From assembly GCA_030618965.1 (NCBI GenBank), contig JAUXCJ010000094.1:1-5837 (forward strand): a stretch of DNA of 5,837 nucleotides. Reading direction: 5' to 3'. The notes under the pieces are model-generated. The model was not told the origin of the DNA. It saw only the letters and a program-made list of their open reading frames with translations, and searched no databases. The stretch's first letter is position 1. Each line of letters begins with the position of its first letter. The translations under genes were made by a program, and so were the position numbers. Source of the DNA: Thiomargarita sp. GTDB taxonomy: Bacteria > Pseudomonadota > Gammaproteobacteria > Beggiatoales > Beggiatoaceae. Below are positions 1 to 5,837 of the stretch, one piece after another.

Positions 1-162
1 GCTAACATTAAAACCAAAATAGAGCGGCAGTGATAATAAGAATGTTATCAACGACACTGTTAACGCAATTGGACGGGCTGCCGATGAGTCTACAAATAGC
101 ACCCAAATACCACCCAAAATCGGCAACCAAATCAGTACACTTAATAAAGATATATCTGCCAT
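1..162 (-). CDS. nuoM: NADH-quinone oxidoreductase subunit M, N-terminal 54 codons (partial)
   Basis: The minus strand from the ATG at 162 is open to the window edge and encodes MADISLLSVLIWLPILGG followed by a short loop and a second hydrophobic stretch (ALTVSLITFLLSLPLYFGF). This is the usual start of NuoM, one of the antiporter-like proton-pumping subunits of the complex I membrane arm. The L-I-W-L-P-I-L-G-G segment forms the first membrane helix, the D-S-S-A-A-R-P linker follows, and then helix 2 begins. Its place directly after nuoL agrees with the standard operon order. No convincing Shine-Dalgarno sequence precedes the ATG (only an A-rich AAAGAA about 12 nt upstream), and a GC-rich repeat lies between it and nuoL. 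Identification rests on only 54 residues plus context. Confidence 0.9.
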   Translation of the reverse strand, partial: MADISLLSVLIWLPILGGIWVLFVDSSAARPIALTVSLITFLLSLPLYFGFNVS

Positions 163-190
163 ATCAGTTATTTGTTCTTTGTTGTGAGTT

Positions 191-280
191 GAGATTTCTC
201 CCGCCCCCTAGCCCCCTCCCGCTGGGCGGGGGGATTAAACATCCAACCCCAGCGGGGGGAATTGAGGGGGGGAGATTTCT
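191..280. repeat. GC-rich imperfect palindromic element (MITE- or REP-like) between nuoL and nuoM
   Basis: In an otherwise AT-rich region these ~90 bases are runs of C then runs of G. Arms at about 192-226 and 248-280 are imperfect inverted copies: each reads AGA(TTT/AAA)TCT, a C-tract, CCCT, a variable patch, then CCCGCTGGG. A stronger inner hairpin is visible at about 212-233 (CCCCCTCCC, loop GCT, GGGCGGGGG). GAGATTTCT also occurs as a perfect 9-bp direct repeat at 191-199 and 272-280, which could be a target duplication or simply part of near-symmetric ends. The right edge overlaps the nuoL stop codon (279-281). Similar C-tract/GGGAATTGAGGGG palindromes are, from memory, dispersed in cyanobacteria and large sulfur bacteria. 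There is no U-tract, so an ordinary intrinsic terminator is unlikely, and it must be read through to express nuoM. Confidence 0.8.
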
Positions 281-2231
281 AGCGAATATAAACAAACCAA
301 CCAAGTAACACAACCAGCCCAATAATCATACTGAAGGCATAGTGATACAGAAAACCAGTTTGAACATTACGGATAACACCAGAAAACCAAGCCACTATTT
401 TAGCTAAACCATTAATAAAACCATCAATTAAGGTGATTTCACCTATTCGCCAAAATCCTGAACCAATACCGCGTGCTCCACCCGCAAAAAACCAGTCATT
501 AAATCTATCAAAACCGTATTTATCAAGCAGGATTTTGTGAATCAAGGCAAACCGTGTCGCAATCATAGCTGGAATATCTGGACGCTTGATATAAAGGAAC
601 CATGCTGTACCCAAACCTGCTGAGGCTAACCAAAAAGGTAATTGCATTAAACCATGTCCAATGAAACCAAAAACGCCATTATATTGTTCTGGATCAAAAG
701 CTTGATGTGCTGCATTGACAAAAATAGCCCCATCGAAATAATTACCAAATACTAAGGGTTCTAAGGTAAATATACCAATAAAGATTGAAGGCACTGCTAA
801 GGCAATAAGTGGTCCTGTTACTACCCAAGGCGATTCATGCAAATGCTCACGGGTATGTTCATCCATACGTTCCTTGCCATGAAAGGTTAAGAACAGCATA
901 CGGAATGTGTATAAAGCTGTAATAAATACCCCTATCAAGACGGCATAATAAGCAAACCATGCCCCAGCACGTTCAGCTTCATAAGCATGATGTGCTGCTT
1001 CAATAATCGCATCCTTAGAGAAGAACCCTGAGAAAAATGGAAAACCACACAATGCTATTGAACCAATTACGGCTGTCCAATAGGTAATCGGTAGATATTT
1101 TTTCAGGCCACCCATTTTACGCATGTCTTGTTCATGGTGCATGGCTATGATGACAGAACCTGCTCCTAAGAATAATAGTGCTTTGAAGAAGGCATGAGTC
1201 ATCAAGTGGAAAATACCAACGCTATAAGCAGATACACCTAAAGCAACTGTCATATATCCTAATTGTGAAAGCGTCGAATAAGCAATCACCCGTTTAATGT
1301 CATTTTGTACTAAGCCCAAAAGACCCATAAAAATTGCCGTGATGCCACCAATCACCATCACAAAACTTAAGGCTGTTGTACTTAACTCAAATAAGGGAGA
1401 CATCCGCGCCACCATAAAAATACCTGCTGTCACCATTGTGGCAGCATGAATTAAGGCAGAAATGGGAGTAGGACCTTCCATTGAATCAGGCAACCAAACA
1501 TGTAAAGGGAACTGTGCCGATTTACCCATTGCACCAATAAATAGCAAGATACAAATAACAGTAATGAAAGACCATTCTGAACCAGAAAAAATACTGATGG
1601 TTTCTTGATATTGGCCATTTTGAGCCAATTCAAAAACTTCGGTGTAGTTCAGGGTATTAAATGCCATTAGTACGGCTGCAATACCTAAGACGAATCCAAA
1701 GTCGCCAACACGATTAACAAGAAAGGCTTTTAAATTCGCATAAGTAGCTGAATCTCTGGTATACCAAAAACCAATCAGCAAATAGGAGACTAAACCAACT
1801 GCTTCCCAGCCGAAAAATAACTGCACAAAGTTATTTGACATCACCAACATCAGCATTGAGAAGGTGAATAAAGAAATATAACTGAAGAAACGTTGATAAC
1901 CAGGATCATCTTTCATATAACCGATGGTATAAAAATGTACCATCCAAGAAACGAAAGTAACCACTAGCATCATCAGCACGGTTAGCGAATCAATCATAAA
2001 TCCAATTTCTAATCTAACATTACCCGCCACTAACCAGGTGTACAATGTTTCATTAAACGGTGCATGTCCCGCTATAACAATCTGATAAAATACATATAAT
2101 GATAGAAAAAAAGAAATTCCAACAGCACCAATCGTGACTGAATGTGCAACAGTCCGATTGACTTTAAACAATCCTGCGATAATAGCCCCTATAAGAGGAG
2201 CTAATACAATGACAAGAGCGACATTTTGCAT
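279..2231 (-). CDS. nuoL: NADH-quinone oxidoreductase subunit L (antiporter-like proton pump)
   Basis: The 650-residue product is the distal proton-pumping subunit of the complex I membrane arm, in the inner membrane. It begins MQNVALVIVLAPLIGAIIAG, as many NuoL proteins do, and is predicted to be a polytopic protein of about 16 helices. Key residues seen: the TM5 glutamate E143 in GWEAVGLVSYLLIGFW, K237 in GAMGKSAQFPLHVWLPDSM, H262 in SALIHAATMVTAG, K350 in THAFFKALLFLGAGS, and K406 in FFSGFFSKDAII of the C-terminal half-channel. Residues from about 550 onwards match the lateral amphipathic helix (around 560-615) and the final anchoring helix (about 630-648). The length is slightly above the E. 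coli protein (613). AGGA lies 10 nt before the ATG. It follows nuoK after a 91-bp spacer. Its TAG stop overlaps the edge of the GC-rich repeat. Confidence 0.98.
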   Translation of the reverse strand: MQNVALVIVLAPLIGAIIAGLFKVNRTVAHSVTIGAVGISFFLSLYVFYQIVIAGHAPFNETLYTWLVAGNVRLEIGFMIDSLTVLMMLVVTFVSWMVHFYTIGYMKDDPGYQRFFSYISLFTFSMLMLVMSNNFVQLFFGWEAVGLVSYLLIGFWYTRDSATYANLKAFLVNRVGDFGFVLGIAAVLMAFNTLNYTEVFELAQNGQYQETISIFSGSEWSFITVICILLFIGAMGKSAQFPLHVWLPDSMEGPTPISALIHAATMVTAGIFMVARMSPLFELSTTALSFVMVIGGITAIFMGLLGLVQNDIKRVIAYSTLSQLGYMTVALGVSAYSVGIFHLMTHAFFKALLFLGAGSVIIAMHHEQDMRKMGGLKKYLPITYWTAVIGSIALCGFPFFSGFFSKDAIIEAAHHAYEAERAGAWFAYYAVLIGVFITALYTFRMLFLTFHGKERMDEHTREHLHESPWVVTGPLIALAVPSIFIGIFTLEPLVFGNYFDGAIFVNAAHQAFDPEQYNGVFGFIGHGLMQLPFWLASAGLGTAWFLYIKRPDIPAMIATRFALIHKILLDKYGFDRFNDWFFAGGARGIGSGFWRIGEITLIDGFINGLAKIVAWFSGVIRNVQTGFLYHYAFSMIIGLVVLLGWFVYIR

Positions 2232-2241
2232 ATCATTTTAT

Positions 2242-2245
2242 TCCT
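2242..2245 (-). promoter_or_regulatory. Shine-Dalgarno site of nuoL
   Basis: On the minus strand AGGA (in TTAGGAATAAAA) lies 10 nt before the nuoL ATG at 2231. It supports that start. The rest of the 91-bp nuoK-nuoL spacer is AT-rich and no recognisable promoter or terminator was found in it. Confidence 0.6.
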
Positions 2246-2322
2246 AAAACTGAATAACTTAAACTAGCAATTGATGATAAGTTGTGATAAACCGTTGAAA
2301 ATTAGTATTTTTTAAGTTTAAA

Positions 2323-2628
2323 TTACCCTTTCAGACTGTCAATGTCACTGACATCAATGGTATTTTTATTACGGAATAATACCACCAAAATGGCTAAGCC
2401 AATGGCTGATTCCGCTGCTGCCACTGTCAGTATAAAAAACACAAATATTTGTCCTGCTATGTCAGCATTAAAATGAGAAAAGGCAATAAAATTCATATTG
2501 ACTGATAACAACATCAGTTCAACACACATAAGCAGAACAATAAGATTTTTGCGGTTCAAAAAAATACCTGTAATACTTAGGGAAAATAAGACCGCTCCTA
2601 AAACAAGAAATTCATGTAATTCAGGCAT
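2323..2628 (-). CDS. nuoK: NADH-quinone oxidoreductase subunit K
   Basis: This 101-residue inner-membrane protein has three helices and is part of the proton path next to NuoJ and NuoN in complex I (Mrp antiporter MrpC-like fold). The two glutamates needed for proton transfer are present: E37 in [16 protein letters not shown] and E73 in [16 protein letters not shown]. The motif [17 protein letters not shown] is typical of the family. The open frame continues 18 codons further upstream into nuoJ, but the start at [15 protein letters not shown] was chosen because it gives the usual family length (100-102), has AAAGGA at the right distance, and leaves a 4-bp gap from the nuoJ stop rather than a 50-bp overlap. 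Confidence 0.97.
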   Translation of the reverse strand: MPELHEFLVLGAVLFSLSITGIFLNRKNLIVLLMCVELMLLSVNMNFIAFSHFNADIAGQIFVFFILTVAAAESAIGLAILVVLFRNKNTIDVSDIDSLKG

Positions 2629-2632
2629 TATA

Positions 2633-3217
2633 TTAGTCCTTTGACTCTGCTGGCATTTTGACAATACGGATACGATCTTCACGACGCACTTTAACTTGTT
2701 CTTCAGGTTTTTGATATTTGGCGCGTGTGTGTGGACGCATCGTTAAAGCAATAGCTGCAATCATAGCAACTAACAAAATCGCGGCGGCAATCTCAAAAGG
2801 ATAAACATAATTAGTGTATAAGACTTTTCCTAATGCCACCGTATTCGGTATGTTTGTGGCCACTTCGGATGAAGAAACATGAGGCCAAGCACCTACAACC
2901 AAAATCATTTCAACCAAAATCAGTGCGCCAACAATAATTGCTACAGGCAAATAGTTGACAAAACCCTCTCGTAACTTACTAAAATTAATATCAAGCATCA
3001 TTACCACAAACAAAAATAGCACCATAACGGCACCGACATAAACCAACACTAAGGCAATTGCTAAAAATTCTGCCTGCAATAACAGCCAAATCGCTGCTGA
3101 TGAAAAAAACGCCAGAACCAGAAATAAAGCCGCATGGACAGGATTTTTTACTGTAATAACGCTAAAAGCTGCACCTATCAAAATGATAGCAAATAAATAG
3201 AAAGTGAATGTTATCAT
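2633..3217 (-). CDS. nuoJ: NADH-quinone oxidoreductase subunit J
   Basis: The 194-residue product is an inner-membrane subunit of complex I that lies between NuoH and NuoK and couples quinone reduction to the proton channels. Five hydrophobic helices are visible. The third is [20 protein letters not shown] (residues 57-76), with the Y-V-G-A motif that forms the mobile pi-bulge in known structures. [20 protein letters not shown] in helices 1-2 is also typical. A charged tail of about 35 residues ([14 protein letters not shown] onward) projects after the last helix, as in other members. The start codon has only a weak GGA 8 nt upstream. A 72-bp gap separates it from the MORN-repeat gene, which has been placed between nuoI and nuoJ. 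Confidence 0.97.
   Translation of the reverse strand: MITFTFYLFAIILIGAAFSVITVKNPVHAALFLVLAFFSSAAIWLLLQAEFLAIALVLVYVGAVMVLFLFVVMMLDINFSKLREGFVNYLPVAIIVGALILVEMILVVGAWPHVSSSEVATNIPNTVALGKVLYTNYVYPFEIAAAILLVAMIAAIALTMRPHTRAKYQKPEEQVKVRREDRIRIVKMPAESKD
2637..2642 (-). promoter_or_regulatory. Shine-Dalgarno site of nuoK, inside the end of nuoJ
   Basis: AAAGGA on the minus strand sits 8 nt before the nuoK ATG at 2628 and lies within the last codons of nuoJ (Lys-Asp). It decides the nuoK start against the longer frame that begins inside nuoJ, and suggests that the two genes are translated in tandem. Confidence 0.75.
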
Positions 3218-3289
3218 GCTTTTTGTCCAATTTTCAGTGAACTCAAATAAAGCTGTAGAAATGTTATTAATCGCATCACTACTAGGTGA

Positions 3290-3991
3290 TTAGTACCATA
3301 ACGACCAAAACCACCTCGACCAAATAGTAGCTTTTTTTCGTTTAACCATTTCGTTCTCTTCATAATATCTGAGCGCAATAAGCTTTCCCTGCTTATCATA
3401 CTCTTTACTAACACCGTGCAATTGTCCCTTTTCGTTAAAATCATTGTGTTCCAACCATACCGCCCCGTTACGATAAAAAATAACCGCAGATACTGGTTCA
3501 CCGTTTTTAAATTGCCAGTCCCCTTGCACATTACCATTATAATGGAAGCCTTTAGCACTGCCTTGTTTTATTCCCTTGAAATAATGCCGTTCAGCTTTCT
3601 TATTACCATCCTTGTAAAAATCAATTTCCAAGCCTGTAATTTTGCCATTCACTAAGGTACGTTTACGGAATAATTCACCAGTTGGGTAATAGCTTTTCGT
3701 GGCTTCAATTTTCCTGTTTCGTTCATACTTCAGTTCATATTCACTATCGCCATTCCGATTAAATTTCTTCTGAGCGATTAATTTATCTGCCTTGTAAGTA
3801 GATTCAGTTTTTATTTCACCACTTTCATAAAACTCCTTGGTGAGTCCATGCAACTTACCATTCCGATAACTAGATTCAAATTGCACCGCACCACTGTCGT
3901 AATATTTTTTCTTAATCTCTTCTGATTGAACCGCTACAGAAAAAACGAATATTATGGTTATTAATAATAACCTGTTGAGAAACAAAAACAT
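3290..3991 (-). CDS. Exported MORN/YwqK-type repeat protein inserted in the nuo operon
   Basis: The 233-residue product starts with a signal peptide: N6-R7, a hydrophobic core LLLITIIFVFSVA, and a likely cut after V-Q-S23 before EE. The rest is about eight degenerate repeats of 21-25 residues with a Y-x-x-G core and a K-N-G-K-x-x-G turn, for example YDSGAVQFESSYRNGKLHG (31-49), YESGEIKTESTYKADKL, YPTGELFRKRTLVNGKITG, YKDGNKKAERHYFKG and YDKQGKLIALRYYEENEM. This is the MORN-variant family often labelled 'YwqK-family antitoxin', a name that does not establish function. The tail is rich in tryptophan (WSRWFWSLWY). The start at 3991 was chosen over an in-frame ATG at 4081, because AGGAG lies 6 nt upstream and the longer form would read through a palindrome and overlap nuoI. 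It has no known role in complex I. Same strand and tight context suggest cotranscription. Periplasmic or surface location is inferred. Confidence 0.88.
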   Translation of the reverse strand: MFLFLNRLLLITIIFVFSVAVQSEEIKKKYYDSGAVQFESSYRNGKLHGLTKEFYESGEIKTESTYKADKLIAQKKFNRNGDSEYELKYERNRKIEATKSYYPTGELFRKRTLVNGKITGLEIDFYKDGNKKAERHYFKGIKQGSAKGFHYNGNVQGDWQFKNGEPVSAVIFYRNGAVWLEHNDFNEKGQLHGVSKEYDKQGKLIALRYYEENEMVKRKKATIWSRWFWSLWY

Positions 3992-3997
3992 TATATT

Positions 3998-4002
3998 CTC
4001 CT
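3998..4002 (-). promoter_or_regulatory. Strong Shine-Dalgarno site of the MORN-repeat gene
   Basis: AGGAG on the minus strand, followed by the 6-nt spacer AATATA and then ATG at 3991. It is the best ribosome-binding site in the window and fixes the start at the signal peptide. It sits only a few bases downstream of the palindrome at 4008-4056, so an mRNA hairpin there would lie directly beside it. Confidence 0.75.
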
Positions 4003-4007
4003 GTTGT

Positions 4008-4056
4008 TGCAAGGTAACCTTGCACTCCTGAGATTGGAGTGCAAGGTTACCTTGCA
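4008..4056. repeat. Perfect 21-bp inverted repeat with nested palindromes
   Basis: Arms 4008-4028 and 4036-4056 are perfect inverted copies separated by the 7-nt loop TGAGATT. Each arm contains its own palindrome: TGCAAGGTAACCTTGCA at 4008-4024 and TGCAAGGTTACCTTGCA at 4040-4056, with CTCC/GGAG as the inner part of the stem. The element can form one long hairpin or two small ones. It begins 5 nt past the nuoI stop on the transcribed strand and fills most of the gap to the MORN-repeat gene. There is no U-tract, so it is not a classic terminator. The form suggests a REP- or MITE-like dispersed element, or a site that shapes mRNA stability. No second copy was noticed in this window. Confidence 0.85.
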
Positions 4057-4061
4057 CCCCA

Positions 4062-4550
4062 CTAGCGATAAGGCGCATCAAGTGCTCTATCAGCCGCCAA
4101 TTGTTCCTCTAGTTCATCGCCTGCTGCGAGTAATTTTTCTTTAGTCATCAATAAATCACCACGCTGTTCACCATGATATTCAAAAACTCGTGTTTCAACA
4201 ATCGAATCAACCGGACAGGATTCTTCACAAAAACCACAAAAAATACATTTGGTTAAATCAATATCATAACGAGTAGTACGACGTGTACCATCCTCTCTTG
4301 CAGAGGCTTCAATGGTAATCGCAAGGGCAGGGCAGACGGCTTCACAAAGTTTACATGCAATACAACGTTCTTCTCCATTAGGATAACGTCGTAAGGCATG
4401 TCTTCCCCTGAAACGATACGACTGGGGCGTTTTTTCCTCAGGATATTGTATCGTAATTTTTTTCTCCCACAAATATCTCATTGTGAGATTTAGCCCTTTA
4501 AGCAATTCAAACAAAAACAGGCTTTTTATATAATTAGCAACCGCTTTCAT
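4062..4550 (-). CDS. nuoI: NADH-quinone oxidoreductase subunit I (two 4Fe-4S clusters)
   Basis: The 162-residue ferredoxin-like subunit carries the two 4Fe-4S clusters (N6a, N6b) that pass electrons from NuoG to the terminal cluster in NuoB near quinone. Both motifs are complete: [12 protein letters not shown] (C63, C66, C69, C73) and [12 protein letters not shown] (C102, C105, C108, C112). The family signatures [20 protein letters not shown] and [17 protein letters not shown], and the ending DAPYR, are also present. The N-terminal ~28 residues form the membrane-surface helix. Two adjacent ATGs (4553 and 4550) are possible starts; the second gives the family length and lies 8 nt from GAGG. 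A longer frame from 4568 would begin inside nuoH. It follows nuoH by 10 bp. Confidence 0.97.
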   Translation of the reverse strand: MKAVANYIKSLFLFELLKGLNLTMRYLWEKKITIQYPEEKTPQSYRFRGRHALRRYPNGEERCIACKLCEAVCPALAITIEASAREDGTRRTTRYDIDLTKCIFCGFCEESCPVDSIVETRVFEYHGEQRGDLLMTKEKLLAAGDELEEQLAADRALDAPYR

Positions 4551-4558
4551 CATTTTTA

Positions 4559-4562
4559 CCTC
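4559..4562 (-). promoter_or_regulatory. Shine-Dalgarno site of nuoI overlapping the nuoH stop
   Basis: GAGG on the minus strand overlaps the last two bases of the nuoH TGA (4561-4563) and lies 5 nt before the ATG at 4553 and 8 nt before the ATG at 4550. The spacing slightly favours the second ATG. The overlap suggests translational coupling of nuoH and nuoI. Confidence 0.65.
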
Positions 4563-5607
4563 ACGCAAACCACGGTGGCAGTTTCATCAATATCAAAATA
4601 CCCAAAACAACTATCCATACTAAAGTAATGGGAATGAAGACTTTCCAACCTAAACGCATAATTTGATCATAACGATAACGTGGAAAGGTGGCACGAATCC
4701 ATAGGAAGAAAAATAGGACTGTGCTTACTTTGGCGAAAAACCAAAATATGCCTGGCACCCATGCAAACAGCGGCTCTAAAATAGGTATTCCCTGAAAAGG
4801 CGATAACCAGCCTCCCATAAACATAAGTGTTGTCAAAGCGGCGATTAAAATCATATTGGCATACTCTGCCAAAAAGAATACCGCAAATAACATCCCTGAA
4901 TATTCTACATGAAACCCAACGATTTCAGATTCACCTTCAGCAACATCAAAAGGAGCACGGTTAGTTTCGGCGACACCAGAAATTAAATACACCAGAAATA
5001 ATGGAAACAGTGGCAACCAAAACCAATGTAAAAAACTCCCCTCTTGTGCCAATACGATTTCTCCAAGATTTAAGCTGCTCGCCGCCATCAAAACACCGAC
5101 TAAAGCAAAGCCCATTGCAATCTCATAAGAAATAATTTGCGCTGCTGAGCGTAGGGAACCTAAAAGCGCGTATTTAGAATTACTAGCCCATCCTGCTACA
5201 ATTACGCCATATACACCTATAGAAGTCATAGCAAGTATATAGAGCAAGCCAGCATTAATATCAGACACTACCAAACCATCTGCAAAAGATATAACTGCCC
5301 AAGCAGCTAAAGCTGGTGCCATCGCTAAGACTGGCGCAATCACAAATAAAAAGCGATCAGCGTTTGTAGGAATCATGATTTCCTTAAACATCAACTTTAC
5401 AGCATCCGCGATTGGCTGTCCAAAACCCCGTATTCTTCCAATAATAGGAATTATTGATAAATTGACCCTAGTAGGACCAAGACGCACTTGCATGAAGCCA
5501 ATAACTTTGCGCTCGGCATAAGTCAAGTACGCGACACAGAGCATCAAGGGTATTACTATTATCAATATTTTGATTAGGGTGTAAATTAAGTAATAGAATG
5601 CTTCCAT
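4561..5607 (-). CDS. nuoH: NADH-quinone oxidoreductase subunit H
   Basis: The 348-residue inner-membrane protein forms, with NuoB and NuoD, the quinone chamber of complex I and links it to the proton path. Eight helices are expected. Motifs seen: [19 protein letters not shown] (30-48), [16 protein letters not shown] (61-76), [14 protein letters not shown] (153-166), [16 protein letters not shown] (215-230), [18 protein letters not shown] (235-252) and [18 protein letters not shown] (305-322). The loop normally reading S-E-I-V-A-G-F-H reads S-E-I-V-G-F-H here (residues 227-233), so one conserved residue appears to be missing. The start at 5607 gives the family length, but its ribosome-binding site is weak (GGA about 10 nt upstream). 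The gap from the nuoG stop is 16 bp. Confidence 0.98.
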   Translation of the reverse strand: MEAFYYLIYTLIKILIIVIPLMLCVAYLTYAERKVIGFMQVRLGPTRVNLSIIPIIGRIRGFGQPIADAVKLMFKEIMIPTNADRFLFVIAPVLAMAPALAAWAVISFADGLVVSDINAGLLYILAMTSIGVYGVIVAGWASNSKYALLGSLRSAAQIISYEIAMGFALVGVLMAASSLNLGEIVLAQEGSFLHWFWLPLFPLFLVYLISGVAETNRAPFDVAEGESEIVGFHVEYSGMLFAVFFLAEYANMILIAALTTLMFMGGWLSPFQGIPILEPLFAWVPGIFWFFAKVSTVLFFFLWIRATFPRYRYDQIMRLGWKVFIPITLVWIVVLGILILMKLPPWFA

Positions 5608-5623
5608 AATAAGGCGTTCCGTT

Positions 5624-5837
5624 CTAGGTTACTGCACTGAGTTCAACTTCTCCATGCCAAGCTGCTAATGCCATATTGGCAGCTTGTCCGGCATAAATCA
5701 ACACCCCTTCATTCGGGACCCGATCATCAATCACCACTGGCAATGTAATCTGAGTTTTCTCCTGTTTGACTTGAACTTTACTAGCTTCATTTAAACCCAT
5801 TTCTGCGGCAACGCTGGCGTTGATATGTACTCCTGCA
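5624..5837 (-). CDS. nuoG: NADH-quinone oxidoreductase subunit G, C-terminal 70 residues (partial)
   Basis: The frame ending at the TAG at 5624-5626 stays open to the window edge and encodes 70 residues. They fit the C-terminal molybdopterin-dinucleotide-binding-like domain of NuoG, the large iron-sulfur subunit of the complex I peripheral arm. This domain is a structural relic of molybdoenzymes. The visible part has the usual layout: an 'M-x-x-x-A-A-x-x-G-L' type segment (here [17 protein letters not shown], residues 5-21), beta strands KVQVKQ and [15 protein letters not shown], then [22 protein letters not shown] near the end, here cited as residues 45-66. The ferredoxin-type cluster domains lie outside the window. 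Identification rests on the domain pattern plus its place directly before nuoH, in the conserved order. Confidence 0.9.
   Translation of the reverse strand, partial: AGVHINASVAAEMGLNEASKVQVKQEKTQITLPVVIDDRVPNEGVLIYAGQAANMALAAWHGEVELSAVT

Noticed and set aside
30..308. Plus-strand open frame of 92 codons covering the nuoM start and the GC-rich repeat.
   Set aside because: It lies antisense to nuoM and nuoL and runs through the palindromic repeat; the proline- and glycine-rich stretch only reflects the C and G tracts. No ribosome-binding site or family resemblance.
1451..1633. Minus-strand 60-codon open frame inside nuoL.
   Set aside because: Out-of-frame shadow of a long conserved gene.
2629..2682. 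Longer nuoK frame beginning at 2682.
   Set aside because: It overlaps nuoJ by 50 bp and adds 18 residues not found in NuoK. The start at 2628 has AAAGGA 8 nt upstream and gives the usual length.
3269..3290. Small stem ATCAC/GTGAT just after the MORN gene stop as a possible terminator.
   Set aside because: Only about 5 bp of stem and no U-tract follow on the transcribed strand, and nuoJ must be transcribed from upstream. Too weak to call.
3214..3558. Minus-strand 114-codon open frame overlapping the MORN gene and the nuoJ start.
   Set aside because: It is a shadow in another frame of a well-supported repeat-protein gene, with no recognisable sequence character of its own.
3416..3655. Plus-strand 79-codon open frame.
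   Set aside because: Antisense to the MORN-repeat gene, whose repeat pattern shows clearly that the minus strand is the coding strand.
3992..4081. Upstream in-frame ATG at 4081 that would add 30 residues to the MORN-repeat protein.
   Set aside because: The extension is a translation of the palindrome, overlaps the end of nuoI and would bury the signal peptide. The ATG at 3991 has a strong ribosome-binding site.
5629..5665. TAA at 5629-5631 as the nuoG stop.
   Set aside because: That frame meets another stop a few codons further upstream (5665-5667). The frame ending at the TAG at 5624-5626 is open to the window edge and gives a NuoG-like C-terminus.

Overview
The window is a stretch of a bacterial respiratory complex I (NADH:quinone oxidoreductase, nuo) operon, read entirely from the minus strand. 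In transcription order (right to left) it holds the 3' end of nuoG, then nuoH, nuoI, an inserted gene for a secreted MORN-type repeat protein, nuoJ, nuoK, nuoL and the first 54 codons of nuoM. The order G-H-I-J-K-L-M is the standard proteobacterial one. The NuoH, NuoI and NuoL sequences look gammaproteobacterial. The AT-rich coding sequence, the C-tract/G-tract palindromic repeat and the MORN-type protein bring to mind large sulfur bacteria of the Beggiatoa/Thiotrichales kind, but that assignment is an inference from memory and was not tested.

The core genes look intact. NuoI keeps both four-cysteine 4Fe-4S motifs. NuoK keeps its two membrane glutamates. NuoL keeps the channel Glu, Lys and His residues. 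NuoJ keeps the glycine-containing third helix. nuoG-nuoH, nuoH-nuoI and nuoJ-nuoK are separated by 16, 10 and 4 bp, and ribosome-binding sites overlap or sit beside the preceding stop codons, as expected for a co-translated operon. NuoH, I, J, K, L and M build the membrane arm and its junction with the peripheral arm. NuoI and NuoG carry electrons from NADH towards quinone, and L, M, J and K form the proton path.

Three places break this compact layout. Between nuoI and nuoJ lies a 702-bp same-strand gene for a 233-residue exported protein with about eight Y-x-x-G (MORN/YwqK-like) repeats, which is not a complex I subunit. Just upstream of it, 5 nt after the nuoI stop, is a perfect 21-bp inverted repeat with a 7-nt loop whose arms are themselves palindromic. 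Between nuoL and nuoM is a roughly 90-bp GC-rich imperfect palindrome whose edge overlaps the nuoL stop codon. Both repeats look like small non-autonomous mobile or REP-type elements, and both sit at gene ends where insertion is tolerated. A further oddity is the apparent loss of one residue from a strongly conserved quinone-site loop of NuoH.

No RNA gene, CRISPR array, transposase or clear promoter was seen. No gene-free stretch exceeds 300 bases.
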